A DNA stretch of 64,000 nucleotides from CBDCWT01 sp965223305 (GTDB taxonomy: Bacteria > Planctomycetota > Planctomycetia > Pirellulales > Pirellulaceae): NCBI GenBank assembly GCA_965223305.1, contig CBDCWT010000046.1:124001-188000 (forward strand), given 5' to 3'. Positions 53,403 through 62,562 of the stretch are shown here, one piece after another. The notes below the pieces were generated by a model. The model searched no databases, had not been told where the DNA came from, and saw only the letters and a list, made by a program, of their open reading frames with translations. The position numbers and the translations under genes are program-made. The first letter of the stretch is position 1. Every line of letters starts with the position of its first letter.

Positions 53403-53781
53403 GGCTGTGGCCGCCTGTTCTGGGGAACCCAAACACTCACCAGTTCGCGGTTGCGCTCTTCGAAGGTGCGCCTTTTGCTGGCTGGTGAATTCTCGCCGTT
53501 TCCGGAACCCGAAGCGTCAGCGAGAGGGGAGTTGATGTACCACCGCAAATTGGCCTGTCGCTTACGCTTCGGGTTCCGATCGAGGCGAAAGCGAAACTCA
53601 AAACCCAGACACTGCACGCTGGAAGTCAGCGAGGTGCAGCCGGCCTACCAAGCAAGGTGGCTCCTGCAGTCGGCCCTGGGTAAACCCCAAATTCTAGAAA
53701 AACTGGCGGCCCTGCGGAAGGGGGAATCCGAGATCGGCTCCGACTTGCACCAAGGCCACCTCGCCTCAATTCGATCCCGAG
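53403..53781. other. Leader/intergenic region before rpmI with an R3 hairpin
   Basis: 379 bp between the moeA-PBP stop and rpmI. An R3 inverted repeat lies at 53503-53578. The rest shows no gene. The promoter of the ribosomal operon should be here, unless it is transcribed from the molybdenum genes; I see no clear box. Confidence 0.6.
53503..53578. repeat. R3 inverted repeat
   Basis: GGAACCCGAAGCGTCAGCGA and an arm ending TTACGCTTCGGGTTCC are reverse complements. Confidence 0.85.
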
Positions 53782-55737
53782 TCATCCGGATGGCGGTCGA
53801 AATCCCAGTTTCCCGAGCTGCCGGCGGGTGGCCGCCTCGGAGAGCAGCTCTTGGAAGGCCTTGACCGCCGGCCGCTCGATCCGAGTCCTGGGTACCACAA
53901 AGTCGTATCGTTCCTCCACGAGGCCCAGAAACCCCAAATCGGACTGCCGGGCTACCGTGTCGATCGCGACGCCCCAATCCGCCCGTTCTTGTGCAACCGC
54001 CGCGGCGACCGCGTTGTGACTCTTAGGTTGGATCGCATAGCCGTTTGGTTGGCGCCCCCGCAGCAGCCGATCGATGAGGATCCGTGTACCGCTCCCCTGG
54101 TTGCGGTTGACCATCAGGCAATTCTCGTCCTGTGCCACAGCAGCGATCGCCACTTCGGCACTACGACCCTCGAATCGCTGGTCGCCGCGGCGAAAGATCA
54201 CCCCTTGGAGACGGCCGTAACCGGGCACCAGTGACAGCGTATCGTCGAGAAAGGGCGTGTTGTACGTTTCTGACCGAGCGTCCAGCAGATGGATCCCCGA
54301 CAGATCACACAGCGAACTACGGGCGGCTTCAAGACCTGCGGTGGATCCAACCGCCAAGAACTTGGTTCGGATGCCCCTTCTTTGCAGGCAGCCCAGCAGG
54401 TAGTCGAGACCGACACAGTGACTTCCTACGACCACCAGCTCGGCTGCCTGAATGTCTCGCCCCAATAGCTGGACGTCGACCTGTTCGCCCGCGTCGACGA
54501 TCTCCTGCCAGCGACCGATCGTTACGAAACCGTCGGCACGACTGAATGAAGTCACCGAGCCGGAGCCTTTGCCCATCGGAAAGGCGACTGAGTGCACTGT
54601 GGCAGCGCTGGGCGCCTGCGGCGTCGCGTCATCGTCTGCCGAGACGAGACCTACCAACAAGTACTCGGTGCGGCCGATCTCCGAGTTCACTTTGACAGCC
54701 ATCCTCGCCGAGACAGTGTCTCGTTTCTCGACTGGCCGCCCAGCCAGCTGTCGCAGGATGGGCGCCACAAATTCGTGAAAGGTGAAGATTGCGGAGGTGG
54801 GAAAGCCTGGCAGGACCACGACTGCTTTTCCAGCGCTGGCGGCGAGGCAGATCGGCTTGCCAGGCTTAAGGGCTACGCCGTGGGCGACAATCCCCGGCTC
54901 GGTCAGCTCGCTGACCGCCCGGTACGAAAGGTCCCCCGCTCCTTTACTCGTTCCTCCAGACAACAAGACCAAGTCGCACTGCTCGAGGGCCTTGCTGAGG
55001 GTCTCCCGCAACGCGGGGAGATCGTCTCGGGCGATGCCCAACTCCAGAGGTTCGCCTCCCAGCTCGCAAACCGCATCCGAGATCACGCGCGCGTTCGAGT
55101 CGTAGATCATACCGGGCTGTAGGACTTGTCCCGGCTCGATGATCTCGTCGCCGGTGGAGATCACACCCACCCGCGGCTTTCGCCAAGCCTTGATCTGGCC
55201 GATCCCGATTGCGGCTAGGACACCGGTGTCGCGGCTCGTCAGGAGCTCACCGCCGCGGAGGACCGTCTCACCCAAAGCCATGTCTGTGCCGGCGAAGGCG
55301 ACGCCGGCACCGGGTGTCACTGGCTTGCGCACCCAAACCCGCCCGTCGTGGACGTCTGCGTGTTCCACCATCACCACCGCATCGGCCCCACGCGGTAGCA
55401 TCCCACCGGTGGCGATCGAGACAGCATTCCCGGCGCGGATTTCGACGCTCGGCACCACGGCCGCGGCGATCGTCTCCGCCAACAGGGTTAGTCTGCGGGG
55501 CCCCTCTTCGTGAGCTCCGAAGGTGTCGGCAGCTAGCACCGCAAAGCCATCGAAATTCGACCTGTCAAAGCTGGGCACGTCGATCGGCGCGACGATGTCC
55601 TCGGCGAGTACACGGCCGAGTGCCGAGTGAAGCTCGACCACCTCCGCAGCGATCGGGTCGAGTTGGAGAGCGGCCCGAAACCGGCGCTCTGCTTCGTCCC
55701 TGTCGATGACATCCAGGAATTGGTCTTGATGAGTCAC
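53782..55737 (-). CDS. MoeA with C-terminal molybdate-binding-protein-like (PBP) domain
   Basis: The protein is 651 residues. Residues 1 to about 410 are MoeA: VDVPSFDRSNFDGFAV-type segment (here APIDVPSFDRSNFDGFAVLA), the VGVISTGDEI loop, LLSGGTSKGAGD and PGKPICLAA. Residues about 430-640 are a periplasmic-binding-protein-like domain (VVGSHCVGLDYLLGCLQRRG, MVNRNQGSGTRILIDRLL), as found in MoeA-PBP fusions. MoeA inserts molybdate into adenylated molybdopterin; the added domain may bind molybdate or a cofactor. The ATG overlaps the upstream moeA stop by four bases. Confidence 0.92.
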   Translation of the reverse strand: MTHQDQFLDVIDRDEAERRFRAALQLDPIAAEVVELHSALGRVLAEDIVAPIDVPSFDRSNFDGFAVLAADTFGAHEEGPRRLTLLAETIAAAVVPSVEIRAGNAVSIATGGMLPRGADAVVMVEHADVHDGRVWVRKPVTPGAGVAFAGTDMALGETVLRGGELLTSRDTGVLAAIGIGQIKAWRKPRVGVISTGDEIIEPGQVLQPGMIYDSNARVISDAVCELGGEPLELGIARDDLPALRETLSKALEQCDLVLLSGGTSKGAGDLSYRAVSELTEPGIVAHGVALKPGKPICLAASAGKAVVVLPGFPTSAIFTFHEFVAPILRQLAGRPVEKRDTVSARMAVKVNSEIGRTEYLLVGLVSADDDATPQAPSAATVHSVAFPMGKGSGSVTSFSRADGFVTIGRWQEIVDAGEQVDVQLLGRDIQAAELVVVGSHCVGLDYLLGCLQRRGIRTKFLAVGSTAGLEAARSSLCDLSGIHLLDARSETYNTPFLDDTLSLVPGYGRLQGVIFRRGDQRFEGRSAEVAIAAVAQDENCLMVNRNQGSGTRILIDRLLRGRQPNGYAIQPKSHNAVAAAVAQERADWGVAIDTVARQSDLGFLGLVEERYDFVVPRTRIERPAVKAFQELLSEAATRRQLGKLGFRPPSG

Positions 55738-56972
55738 GAAGCCGTCATGTCATACAAGTAGACGTCGAGTGCTGTGCCCTCGGCATACCCCTCGCTGTCA
55801 GCTGGGACGACGACAAAACCGTCCGCCCGGGTGGTCGAACTGAGCACGGACGCTCCGCCGATCGCCAGCGGTTCAACATGCTGGCCTTGGACGCGGATGC
55901 GTGCGTAGTCGACCCGGCCGACCTTCGAGACAAGCTTGCGGCGCAGCGTCAGGCGTTTCAACGGATAAGGCCACCGCCGCGGCCTGCCGCCTAGGGCTCG
56001 GATGGCCCGACCAGCGAAGAAGTCGTAGGCACACAGGCAGGAGACCGGGTTTCCTGGCAACAGAAAGACGAGCGCCGCGCCCAAGGTTCCCATCCCCGCC
56101 GGACTGCTGGGGCGCATGGCCACGCCATGAACCGCCAGCTCACCGTGTTGGTCCACGAGTCGCGGAGCGTAGTCCTCCTGACCGACGCTCGACCCGCCCG
56201 AAACGACCACAATGTCTGCATCGGCTCGGAGCGCCGCCAGGACCTCGTCCGGTTCATCTGGGACAATCCCCGGATTCAATGGGATTCCGCCGTCGCGCTC
56301 GATCAGCGCGTGCAGCATGGGGCTGTTCGAGTCGACGATTTGGCACCCCGATGACAATGTACCCGGTGGCAGCAATTCGTTTCCTGTCACCACGATGCGG
56401 ACCTGCGGCTTGCGGACGACGTCGATCGACCTGACTCCAATCGAAACCAGCACGCCGATGTCTTGGGGCCGCAGCACTCTTCCACGTGACAAGACGACGG
56501 TTCCCGCCTCGATGTCCTCTCCCGGGACACCCACGTGCCTCCCCGGCGAGACAGAATCCAGAGCCAGAATCTGCTTCCCCTCCAGCGCCACAAGTTCGAC
56601 GGGCAGGACCGCGTCAGCGCCACGGGGCACGGGCGCTCCCGTCATGATCCGAACAGCCGCCTGTGGGATGACCTCGGCGGCGGTTCCCTGGCCGGGTAGG
56701 GACTCGCCCACCAAGTTAAGCGGTAGCCGGTTGTAAGCCGATGCGCCGAGCGTATCGGCGGCTCGCACTGCGAACCCGTCCATCATCGCGCGGCGAAAGG
56801 AAGGTACGTCCACACCGCTGGTCACGTCCTCCGCGAGCACTCTCCCCGCTGCTTCTAAGACGGCGAGAGGCTCGGGCGGCAGCACCCGCAAACGCGAGTC
56901 GAGCCAACTATGCGCCTGGTCGACCGTGGCTCGTTCCGTGAACCCGTGCATGCGGACATCCGGTCGCGCCAT
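55734..56972 (-). CDS. moeA: Molybdopterin molybdenumtransferase MoeA
   Basis: The protein is 412 residues, the normal size. The ATG at 56972 overlaps the TGA of the small upstream ORF (TGATG), so this start is favoured over the longer reading. Seen are VDVPSFRRAMMDGFAVRAAD, MTGAPVPRGADAVLPVE, VRIVVTGNELLPPG, VVSGGSSVGQEDYAPR and FLLPGNPVSCLCAYDFF. It works with the next gene in molybdenum cofactor completion. Confidence 0.95.
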   Translation of the reverse strand: MARPDVRMHGFTERATVDQAHSWLDSRLRVLPPEPLAVLEAAGRVLAEDVTSGVDVPSFRRAMMDGFAVRAADTLGASAYNRLPLNLVGESLPGQGTAAEVIPQAAVRIMTGAPVPRGADAVLPVELVALEGKQILALDSVSPGRHVGVPGEDIEAGTVVLSRGRVLRPQDIGVLVSIGVRSIDVVRKPQVRIVVTGNELLPPGTLSSGCQIVDSNSPMLHALIERDGGIPLNPGIVPDEPDEVLAALRADADIVVVSGGSSVGQEDYAPRLVDQHGELAVHGVAMRPSSPAGMGTLGAALVFLLPGNPVSCLCAYDFFAGRAIRALGGRPRRWPYPLKRLTLRRKLVSKVGRVDYARIRVQGQHVEPLAIGGASVLSSTTRADGFVVVPADSEGYAEGTALDVYLYDMTAS

Positions 56973-57175
56973 CACGTACTGTCCGCATCCAGAGCCACGA
57001 AGGCGTCGGGCCACCTCTGCTGAGCCCAACGTAAGGCTTTGTCTCCGCCCTCAGGGTCCTCGGTAAACTCTTCACTGGCAGGAATCGGAATGTTGTCCAT
57101 GTCCAGCACTCCGTCCCGCATGGTGGTACAGCACCAGCGACCCTCCGCCCAAGACACCGTCACATCGAGTCCCAT
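56972..57175 (-). CDS. Small uncharacterised protein, first gene of the molybdenum operon
   Basis: The protein is 67 residues from the ATG at 57175, with GAGGAG nine bases upstream; a TTG three codons earlier would touch that site. The sequence (MGLDVTVSWAEGRWCCTTMR...) has a Cys pair, an acidic middle and a Trp-rich end (WAQQRWPDAFVALDAD). It overlaps moeA by one base. No family is recognised. The coupling and good ribosome binding site make it likely to be a real gene. Confidence 0.6.
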   Translation of the reverse strand: MGLDVTVSWAEGRWCCTTMRDGVLDMDNIPIPASEEFTEDPEGGDKALRWAQQRWPDAFVALDADST

Positions 57176-57485
57176 GTCGGTCAACTCCTCGTACCGTTAC
57201 CCAAACATTCATAGACTATAGTGGGTCGCGGTGAGGGTCGAGTGGTGAGCGGATCCAAGACGCGCGGGAAACTCGAGCTCGGCTGGGGGACAGGCGGGGA
57301 CGCGACGCGGTTCCCAGCTCCCCGGCTCCTTTGAGCTTTGCCGAGGCGATGCTTGCCCCCGCTGGTCTGAATCCGTGGCTTTGTTCACCCGACCTGCCGT
57401 TTCTGTGACTAGCCGCCCGGCCGAACGTGACGGGCAGGTGGTTTTGGCTCCGACAATCTCCAAAAAGACGAAGTCTCTCAGCTCC
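57176..57485. other. Divergent intergenic region between the molybdenum operon and glnE
   Basis: 310 bp if glnE starts at 57486, or 199 bp if at the GTG 57375. Nothing recognised besides the ribosome binding site for the small ORF. It presumably carries two divergent promoters. Confidence 0.5.
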
Positions 57486-60400
57486 ATGTCGCCCGACACG
57501 CTCGTTGAATTCCTAGACCATCCTGACAAGGCCAAGGACTGGCTGCACTCGTTGGGCATCGAGAACCACATCCGCGCCCATGCAAATCTTGTGGCTCTGG
57601 CCGGCGCGGGTGTCACTCTGGATCTCCTCGTGCTGCTTTGCGATCAGCTCGAGCTCAGCTTGGGCCGCCTCAGCGATCCCGACATGGCGCTAAACAACCT
57701 GGATCGCTTCTTCGCAGCTTCGCGCAGCCCGCTCTCGCTGGCTTCATTGTTCGAACGCGATCGGGAAGCACTGCCCATTTTGCTGCAGATTTTTTCGTCG
57801 AGCCAGCATCTTACGGACTGCTTGATTCAGGACACCGAAAGCTTCGATTTGCTGCGTCTAACCGACGGCCAACCTGTGTCCCGCGAGGTACTCGTCGACG
57901 AGATCTGCAGCGAATGTGAGTCGTTGGCCGATATCAATGCGGTTAAGGCTGCTCTACGGCGTTACAAGCGGCGCGAGACGCTGCGAATCGCCTACGGAGA
58001 TTTTATCCACAAGCAGCAGATTGACGTGGTCACTCGACAGATCTCCTTTCTGGCCGATGCGATTTGCGAGGCCGCCCTGCGGACAGCCCGTGCCAAGTTG
58101 GCGCGCGAGCGCGGTTTGCCCCGCCGCCCAGACAGACGTCCCGCGCGGCTCGTGGCCCTCGCGCTGGGGAAGCTCGGTGGAACTGAACTGAATTATTCGA
58201 GCGACATCGATTTGGTTTTCATCAGTGACGGGGACGGGACGACCGATGGAGAACGCTCGATCAGCAACCAAGAGTACCACGAGCGGGTCGTCGCCAACTT
58301 TGTCAAATTGCTCACCGAACAGACCGAACTGGGATATGCCTACCGAGTCGACCTACGGCTTCGCCCAGACGGGGACCAGGGGCCGCCAGTTATCTCCGCA
58401 GCAGACGCGTTGCAATACTACGACGTCAAAGGCCGCACTTGGGAGCGGCAGGCATTCGTCAAGGCCCGCCCGATTGCCGGAGATATCGATCTCGGCAACG
58501 AGTTTCTCCAACAACTCAGCCCGTGGATCTACCGCCGCTATCTTTCTGGCGCCGACATCGCTGGAATCAAGGCACTCAAACGTCGCATCGAACGGCGGTC
58601 CAAAGTCGCGGGCGACGATACGCGCGATGTCAAAGCTGGACACGGAGGAATCCGAGATATTGAGTTCGTGATTCAGTTCCTGCAGCTGTTAAACGGGGGT
58701 GATCTGCCGCAGATTCGCAGCGGCAACACACTCGACGCAATCACCCGACTCCAGCGGGCAGGTTGCCTGACGCACCAAGAACAGTCGCTGCTGGAAGAGA
58801 ACTATGGGTTCTTGCGGAAGGTAGAGCATCGACTGCAGATCATGTTCGACCTGCAAACGCATCAACTTCCTAAAGAGGAACACGAGTTAAGGCGGCTGGC
58901 CATCCGGATGGGTTTCGGGAACGGAGCTAGTCGCGATGCGTTGCCCGCGTTCCAAGCCGAGCTGAAAACAAAGACCGAGTTGAACCGCAAGATTCTCGAC
59001 CACCTGCTACACGACACGTTTGGCAATGAGGGTGAAGTCGATCCTGAGACTGACCTCGTGCTCGATCCGCAACCTTCCGAGTCGACGGTTGCCAGTGTAC
59101 TGGGCCGCTACGGGTTCTCGGATGTCAAGGACTCCTATCACAACCTGATGGAGCTGGCGACCGAGAAGATACCGTTTCTTTCGACACGCCGTTGCCGTCA
59201 CTTCTTGGCATCGATCGCGCCGCGTCTCCTTCAGGCGATTTCAACAACCCCCGATCCTGATGCCACCTTGGTTCATCTTAGTAAAGTCAGTGACTCGCTG
59301 GGTGGGAAGGGCGCGTTGTGGGAATTGTTCAGTTTCAACCCTCCCACCTTGCAACTCTACGTCCAGCTGTGTGCGTCGAGTCCCTATCTCTCGGACATCC
59401 TCACCGGCAATCCCGGGATGATTGACGAGTTGATGGACTCGCTGGTGCTAGACAAGCTACCTACCTTGGAGTCGTTGGAAACGACACTGGACGACCTATG
59501 CCGGGGAGCCGAGGATGTCGAGCCGATTTTGCACAGTTTCAAGAGCTGCCAGCATCTTCGAATTGGCGTGCGGGACATCCTCGGCAAGGAAGATATCCGG
59601 GACGCTCATCGAGCGCTGTCCGACGTCGCCGAGGTGTGCCTCAGGCAGATCACGCAGATCGAGCTGACGCGTTTGATCGAGAGGTATGGCGAGCCAACGA
59701 TTCAAGGTGGTCGCCGGGATGGTGGACCGTGCTCGTTTATCACGCTGGCGATGGGAAAGCTCGGCGGCCGTGAACCCAACTATCACAGCGACTTGGATGT
59801 TGTCTTCTTGTATGAGGCGGAAGGGACGACTCGCCACACACATCCGACACCGCGTGATAATACCTCCAACCAGCACTTCTTCAGCCAGCTGGCCCAACGA
59901 GTGATCAAAGTCGTCACTCAGCTAGGGCCGTATGGTCGTCTGTACGAATTGGATCCGCGACTACGACCCACTGGAAAGAGCGGTGCCTTAGCCATTTCGC
60001 TGGACGAATTCGCGAAGTACTTCGAATCAGGACGTGGACAGCTGTGGGAGCGGCAGGCGCTCTGCAAAGGGCGGCTAGTATTCGGTTCAAGCGAGGCTCG
60101 CCAGCAAGCGATGCGCATCGTGCATCAGTGCATCATGCATCCCGCTTGGCGGGACAAGAATGCCGACGACATCCGGCAGATGAGAAAGCGACTCGAGGAG
60201 ACCGCTTCCAAACGCAATCTCAAACGTGGTCCCGGTGGTACTGTCGACGTTGAGTTCCTGGTGCAAATGCTGCAGTTGCGGCACTGCAGCGAATCAACCA
60301 ATGTGCTAGTCCCCGGCACCTTGGACGCTCTCTCAGCTCTTTGCGAACACGGCTACCTGGACGCAGAGCAGAGCCGGTTCCTCAGCACCTCCTACAGGAC

Positions 60401-60590
60401 GCTGCGGAACATCGAATCCGGACTGCGGCTGATGAAAACCACTGCTCGACACGACCTGCCAACTGACAAGTCCGTGCTGAACAGTCTGGCCTATTTACTG
60501 GGATACGCGTCAGCCGCAGCGCTGGAGGAGGAGTGCCTGCACTTCACTCGCGAGAACCGCGTGCTGTTTGAGCGCATTTTCGCCGGCTGA
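57486..60590 (+). CDS. glnE: Bifunctional glutamine synthetase adenylyltransferase/deadenylyltransferase
   Basis: The protein is 1034 residues from the ATG at 57486; a GTG at 57375 would add 37 residues of low similarity. Each of the two nucleotidyltransferase domains shows its signature: GKLGGTELNYSSDIDLVF (about 230) and GKLGGREPNYHSDLDVVFLY (about 760). The HGGIRDIEFVIQFLQL and GTVDVEFLVQMLQLRH segments are the matching C-terminal parts of each domain. It adds and removes AMP on glutamine synthetase in response to nitrogen. No glnA or glnB is beside it. Confidence 0.95.
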   Translation: MSPDTLVEFLDHPDKAKDWLHSLGIENHIRAHANLVALAGAGVTLDLLVLLCDQLELSLGRLSDPDMALNNLDRFFAASRSPLSLASLFERDREALPILLQIFSSSQHLTDCLIQDTESFDLLRLTDGQPVSREVLVDEICSECESLADINAVKAALRRYKRRETLRIAYGDFIHKQQIDVVTRQISFLADAICEAALRTARAKLARERGLPRRPDRRPARLVALALGKLGGTELNYSSDIDLVFISDGDGTTDGERSISNQEYHERVVANFVKLLTEQTELGYAYRVDLRLRPDGDQGPPVISAADALQYYDVKGRTWERQAFVKARPIAGDIDLGNEFLQQLSPWIYRRYLSGADIAGIKALKRRIERRSKVAGDDTRDVKAGHGGIRDIEFVIQFLQLLNGGDLPQIRSGNTLDAITRLQRAGCLTHQEQSLLEENYGFLRKVEHRLQIMFDLQTHQLPKEEHELRRLAIRMGFGNGASRDALPAFQAELKTKTELNRKILDHLLHDTFGNEGEVDPETDLVLDPQPSESTVASVLGRYGFSDVKDSYHNLMELATEKIPFLSTRRCRHFLASIAPRLLQAISTTPDPDATLVHLSKVSDSLGGKGALWELFSFNPPTLQLYVQLCASSPYLSDILTGNPGMIDELMDSLVLDKLPTLESLETTLDDLCRGAEDVEPILHSFKSCQHLRIGVRDILGKEDIRDAHRALSDVAEVCLRQITQIELTRLIERYGEPTIQGGRRDGGPCSFITLAMGKLGGREPNYHSDLDVVFLYEAEGTTRHTHPTPRDNTSNQHFFSQLAQRVIKVVTQLGPYGRLYELDPRLRPTGKSGALAISLDEFAKYFESGRGQLWERQALCKGRLVFGSSEARQQAMRIVHQCIMHPAWRDKNADDIRQMRKRLEETASKRNLKRGPGGTVDVEFLVQMLQLRHCSESTNVLVPGTLDALSALCEHGYLDAEQSRFLSTSYRTLRNIESGLRLMKTTARHDLPTDKSVLNSLAYLLGYASAAALEEECLHFTRENRVLFERIFAG

Positions 60591-60623
60591 CGGCTCCCAG
60601 ACCCACCGCCGTTGAGGATTTCT

Positions 60624-60695
60624 GTAGCCGAACTCGCCAGAATTTGGACGAATCGGCAGTCTCCGCCAAGCCAAACTCTGGCGAGTTCGGCTACG
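60624..60695. repeat. Inverted pair of R1 repeats (hairpin), followed by R2
   Basis: GTAGCCGAACTCGCCAGAAT at 60624 is inverted by a complete R1 ending CTCTGGCGAGTTCGGCTACG at 60695. The R2 half follows at 60701. This is the unoccupied equivalent of the intron target. Confidence 0.85.
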
Positions 60696-60862
60696 CTCGG
60701 AATCAGCCGCTGGGCGTTAGCCCACGGTTTCCACCGTAACCAGCACTCCGATGTACCGCGGCTCGGCAGGAGCCTCGCCCTCCCGAGCGCCTGCACGACT
60801 GTTGCAGCGGGTGTGCTGGGGTAACCCGCCGCTGGTCGCTGTCTCCTCTATCCTGTTCACCA

Positions 60863-60892
60863 TGTTGACAGGATTTACAGGATCAACAGGAT
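60863..60892 (+). repeat. TTGACAGGATTTACAGGATC repeat, copy 2
   Basis: Matches 1376-1406 apart from a few bases. Confidence 0.75.
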
Positions 60893-60918
60893 GGCCCTTC
60901 GCACCTGCAGAACTTCTT

Positions 60919-60990
60919 GTAGCTGAATTCGCCAGAATTTGGACGAATCGGCAGTTGACCAAACAACCAAACTCTGGCAAGTTCGGCTAC
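60919..60990. repeat. Second inverted pair of R1 repeats
   Basis: GTAGCTGAATTCGCCAGAAT at 60919 is inverted by the R1 copy ending GGCAAGTTCGGCTAC at 60990. The ACGAATCGGCAG spacer is shared with the first pair. Confidence 0.8.
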
Positions 60991-61022
60991 GCTCTGGCGA
61001 GCGTGGTGCCACGAGGGAGCAG

Positions 61023-62312
61023 CTAAACGCCCGATTCCTCGAGGGCGACTGCCGCCGCCGAGGGCAGTAGTCCGTTGGCGTCGAAGGGGAGTGGTCGGGG
61101 CTCGGTCAACACCTCCAGATCATCACGATCCCGCGCCTCATCTAGATAGGCCGTTGAACACTCGACTTCCACGACCTCCAAAGTGTTCGAGATCCACATC
61201 AAGCGCGCCTGATCGCGATCGGACAACCCGCTCAACGGCAGCGCAGCGTCCAGTACTTCTCGATCGGTTGCATAGTGGATGGGGACCATGGCGCCGATGG
61301 CGCCGCCTCCGGTCAGGCAGTTTGTTTGCGTGATATGTGCGTCCATGCTCTCCACGGCCCGATCCAACGCAAACTCGGCCAGACCGATGCCGGTGGCGTT
61401 TCCGTGCGTTTCTGCGGTCAGCCCTCGTATGACGATGTTCCTTACCTTGGGAAATTCGTCCTCGGCAGCTTGATGTGCCAGGTACTTGCGACCGACCACG
61501 TTGGTGTCCATGCCAGTACCACTGATGTTTTTACCGATCTCGTCGATCAGCAGGACATCAGCTGTCTTGAACGGCAGCCGTGGCATCCACTGCTTTGCCA
61601 GCACCAACAGTTCCTTTTCTCGTTCTTCAAACTCGGCCGGAGGGACGGCAGCGATTTTTGCAGTTTCGTCATACCCGTTTTCAACGACGGCCACACCGGC
61701 CACCACGTGGCATTTGGTCAGCACCTCTCGGGCGACGCTCCGCACGATCTGGCCGAAGCTGTAGTCTTGAATCGCGCGATGGTAGATCTTCGCTCCCGCA
61801 TGCTTGCCGAGCCCAATCAGCATCATCTTCATGAGCCCACTTTCGATGTCTCCGACGAAGTTGGTGTGCGGCTTGACTCGCCCGCAGACAACTACGTGAT
61901 CGGCTCCCGCGGCATGCTTGTCGAAGTGAACCGGAAACCCTTCACTGGCTTCGCAGACAGTCACCGTCTCCATGCTGGCGCGAATCTCGCAGCCGCAGTA
62001 GTCCTCAGTGATTCCGTAGCCCTCGATGATCGCCCGCTGACCTTCCACCGTACCTCCCCCGTGGCTGCCCATCGCCGGTACGATGAAGGGCCGTGCCTCC
62101 AGCCGCTTGAAATGATCCACGATTGCCTTGATCACAACGGCAATGTTGGCGACACCGCGACTGCCGGCTGTGACCGCGACACTCTGCCCCGCGCGAACCT
62201 GGTTCTGTAGGGAGAGTTTGGCAAGCTCACGCTCAACTTCAGCGGCAACGTCGCTGACCCGTGGCCTCTCGAAGGTTTGGCGAATGCGAACCGTCTGGGG
62301 ATAGTCGGACAT
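61023..62312 (-). CDS. LarA-like (DUF2088) nickel-pincer racemase family protein
   Basis: The protein is 429 residues. The N-terminal lactate-racemase-type fold is indicated by VAVTAGSRGVANIAVVIKAI, IVPAMGSHGGGTVEGQRAII, VVCGRVKPHTNFVGDIESGL and GLGKHAGAKIYH (His). LarA itself carries a Lys-bound nickel-pincer cofactor; whether this paralogue uses it is unknown. It could racemise or epimerise a hydroxy acid, consistent with other hydroxy-acid enzymes in the window, but it is 15 kb away from them. Confidence 0.8.
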   Translation of the reverse strand: MSDYPQTVRIRQTFERPRVSDVAAEVERELAKLSLQNQVRAGQSVAVTAGSRGVANIAVVIKAIVDHFKRLEARPFIVPAMGSHGGGTVEGQRAIIEGYGITEDYCGCEIRASMETVTVCEASEGFPVHFDKHAAGADHVVVCGRVKPHTNFVGDIESGLMKMMLIGLGKHAGAKIYHRAIQDYSFGQIVRSVAREVLTKCHVVAGVAVVENGYDETAKIAAVPPAEFEEREKELLVLAKQWMPRLPFKTADVLLIDEIGKNISGTGMDTNVVGRKYLAHQAAEDEFPKVRNIVIRGLTAETHGNATGIGLAEFALDRAVESMDAHITQTNCLTGGGAIGAMVPIHYATDREVLDAALPLSGLSDRDQARLMWISNTLEVVEVECSTAYLDEARDRDDLEVLTEPRPLPFDANGLLPSAAAVALEESGV

Positions 62313-62438
62313 GTCATGTCTCTCGCAGAATGGTGCATGGTTGTTGGTATGTTACCCTCTGGCGTTGTCCAGCGGCAAGGCGTCGCGGACCGACGACCGG
62401 GGGGTCATCGAGTGCCGTTTTTGTTGCACGAAGCGGTT

Positions 62439-62502
62439 GGGAGGGCGAGGCTCCTGCCGAGCCGCAACAAGACTCACGGCTCCGCGGAAACGTCGCCCTT
62501 CC
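62439..62502. repeat. R4 hairpin
   Basis: GGGAGGGCGAGGCTCCTGCC and an arm ending GTCGCCCTTCC. It lies in the 250-bp gap between the LarA-like and PLP-enzyme genes; nothing else is recognised there. Confidence 0.75.
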
Positions 62503-62562
62503 AATGATACGGCGCCCAACGAAACAGGGCGAGCTCCGGCCGGACACGCCCCAGCGGTGTGC

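Larger units (their letters stand above)
60591..61022. other. Repeat-dense intergenic region after glnE
   Basis: 432 bp with no gene. It holds two R1 inverted pairs (60624-60695 and 60919-60990), an R2 half (60701-60730), an R4 half (60764-60786) and the TTGACAGGAT motif (60863-60892). This is the same constellation as 1218-1894 near the intron. Confidence 0.8.

Noticed and set aside
53310..53864. 184-codon plus-strand ORF across rpmI leader
   Set aside because: It overlaps rpmI and moeA-PBP ends on the other strand and contains an R3 repeat; not a gene.
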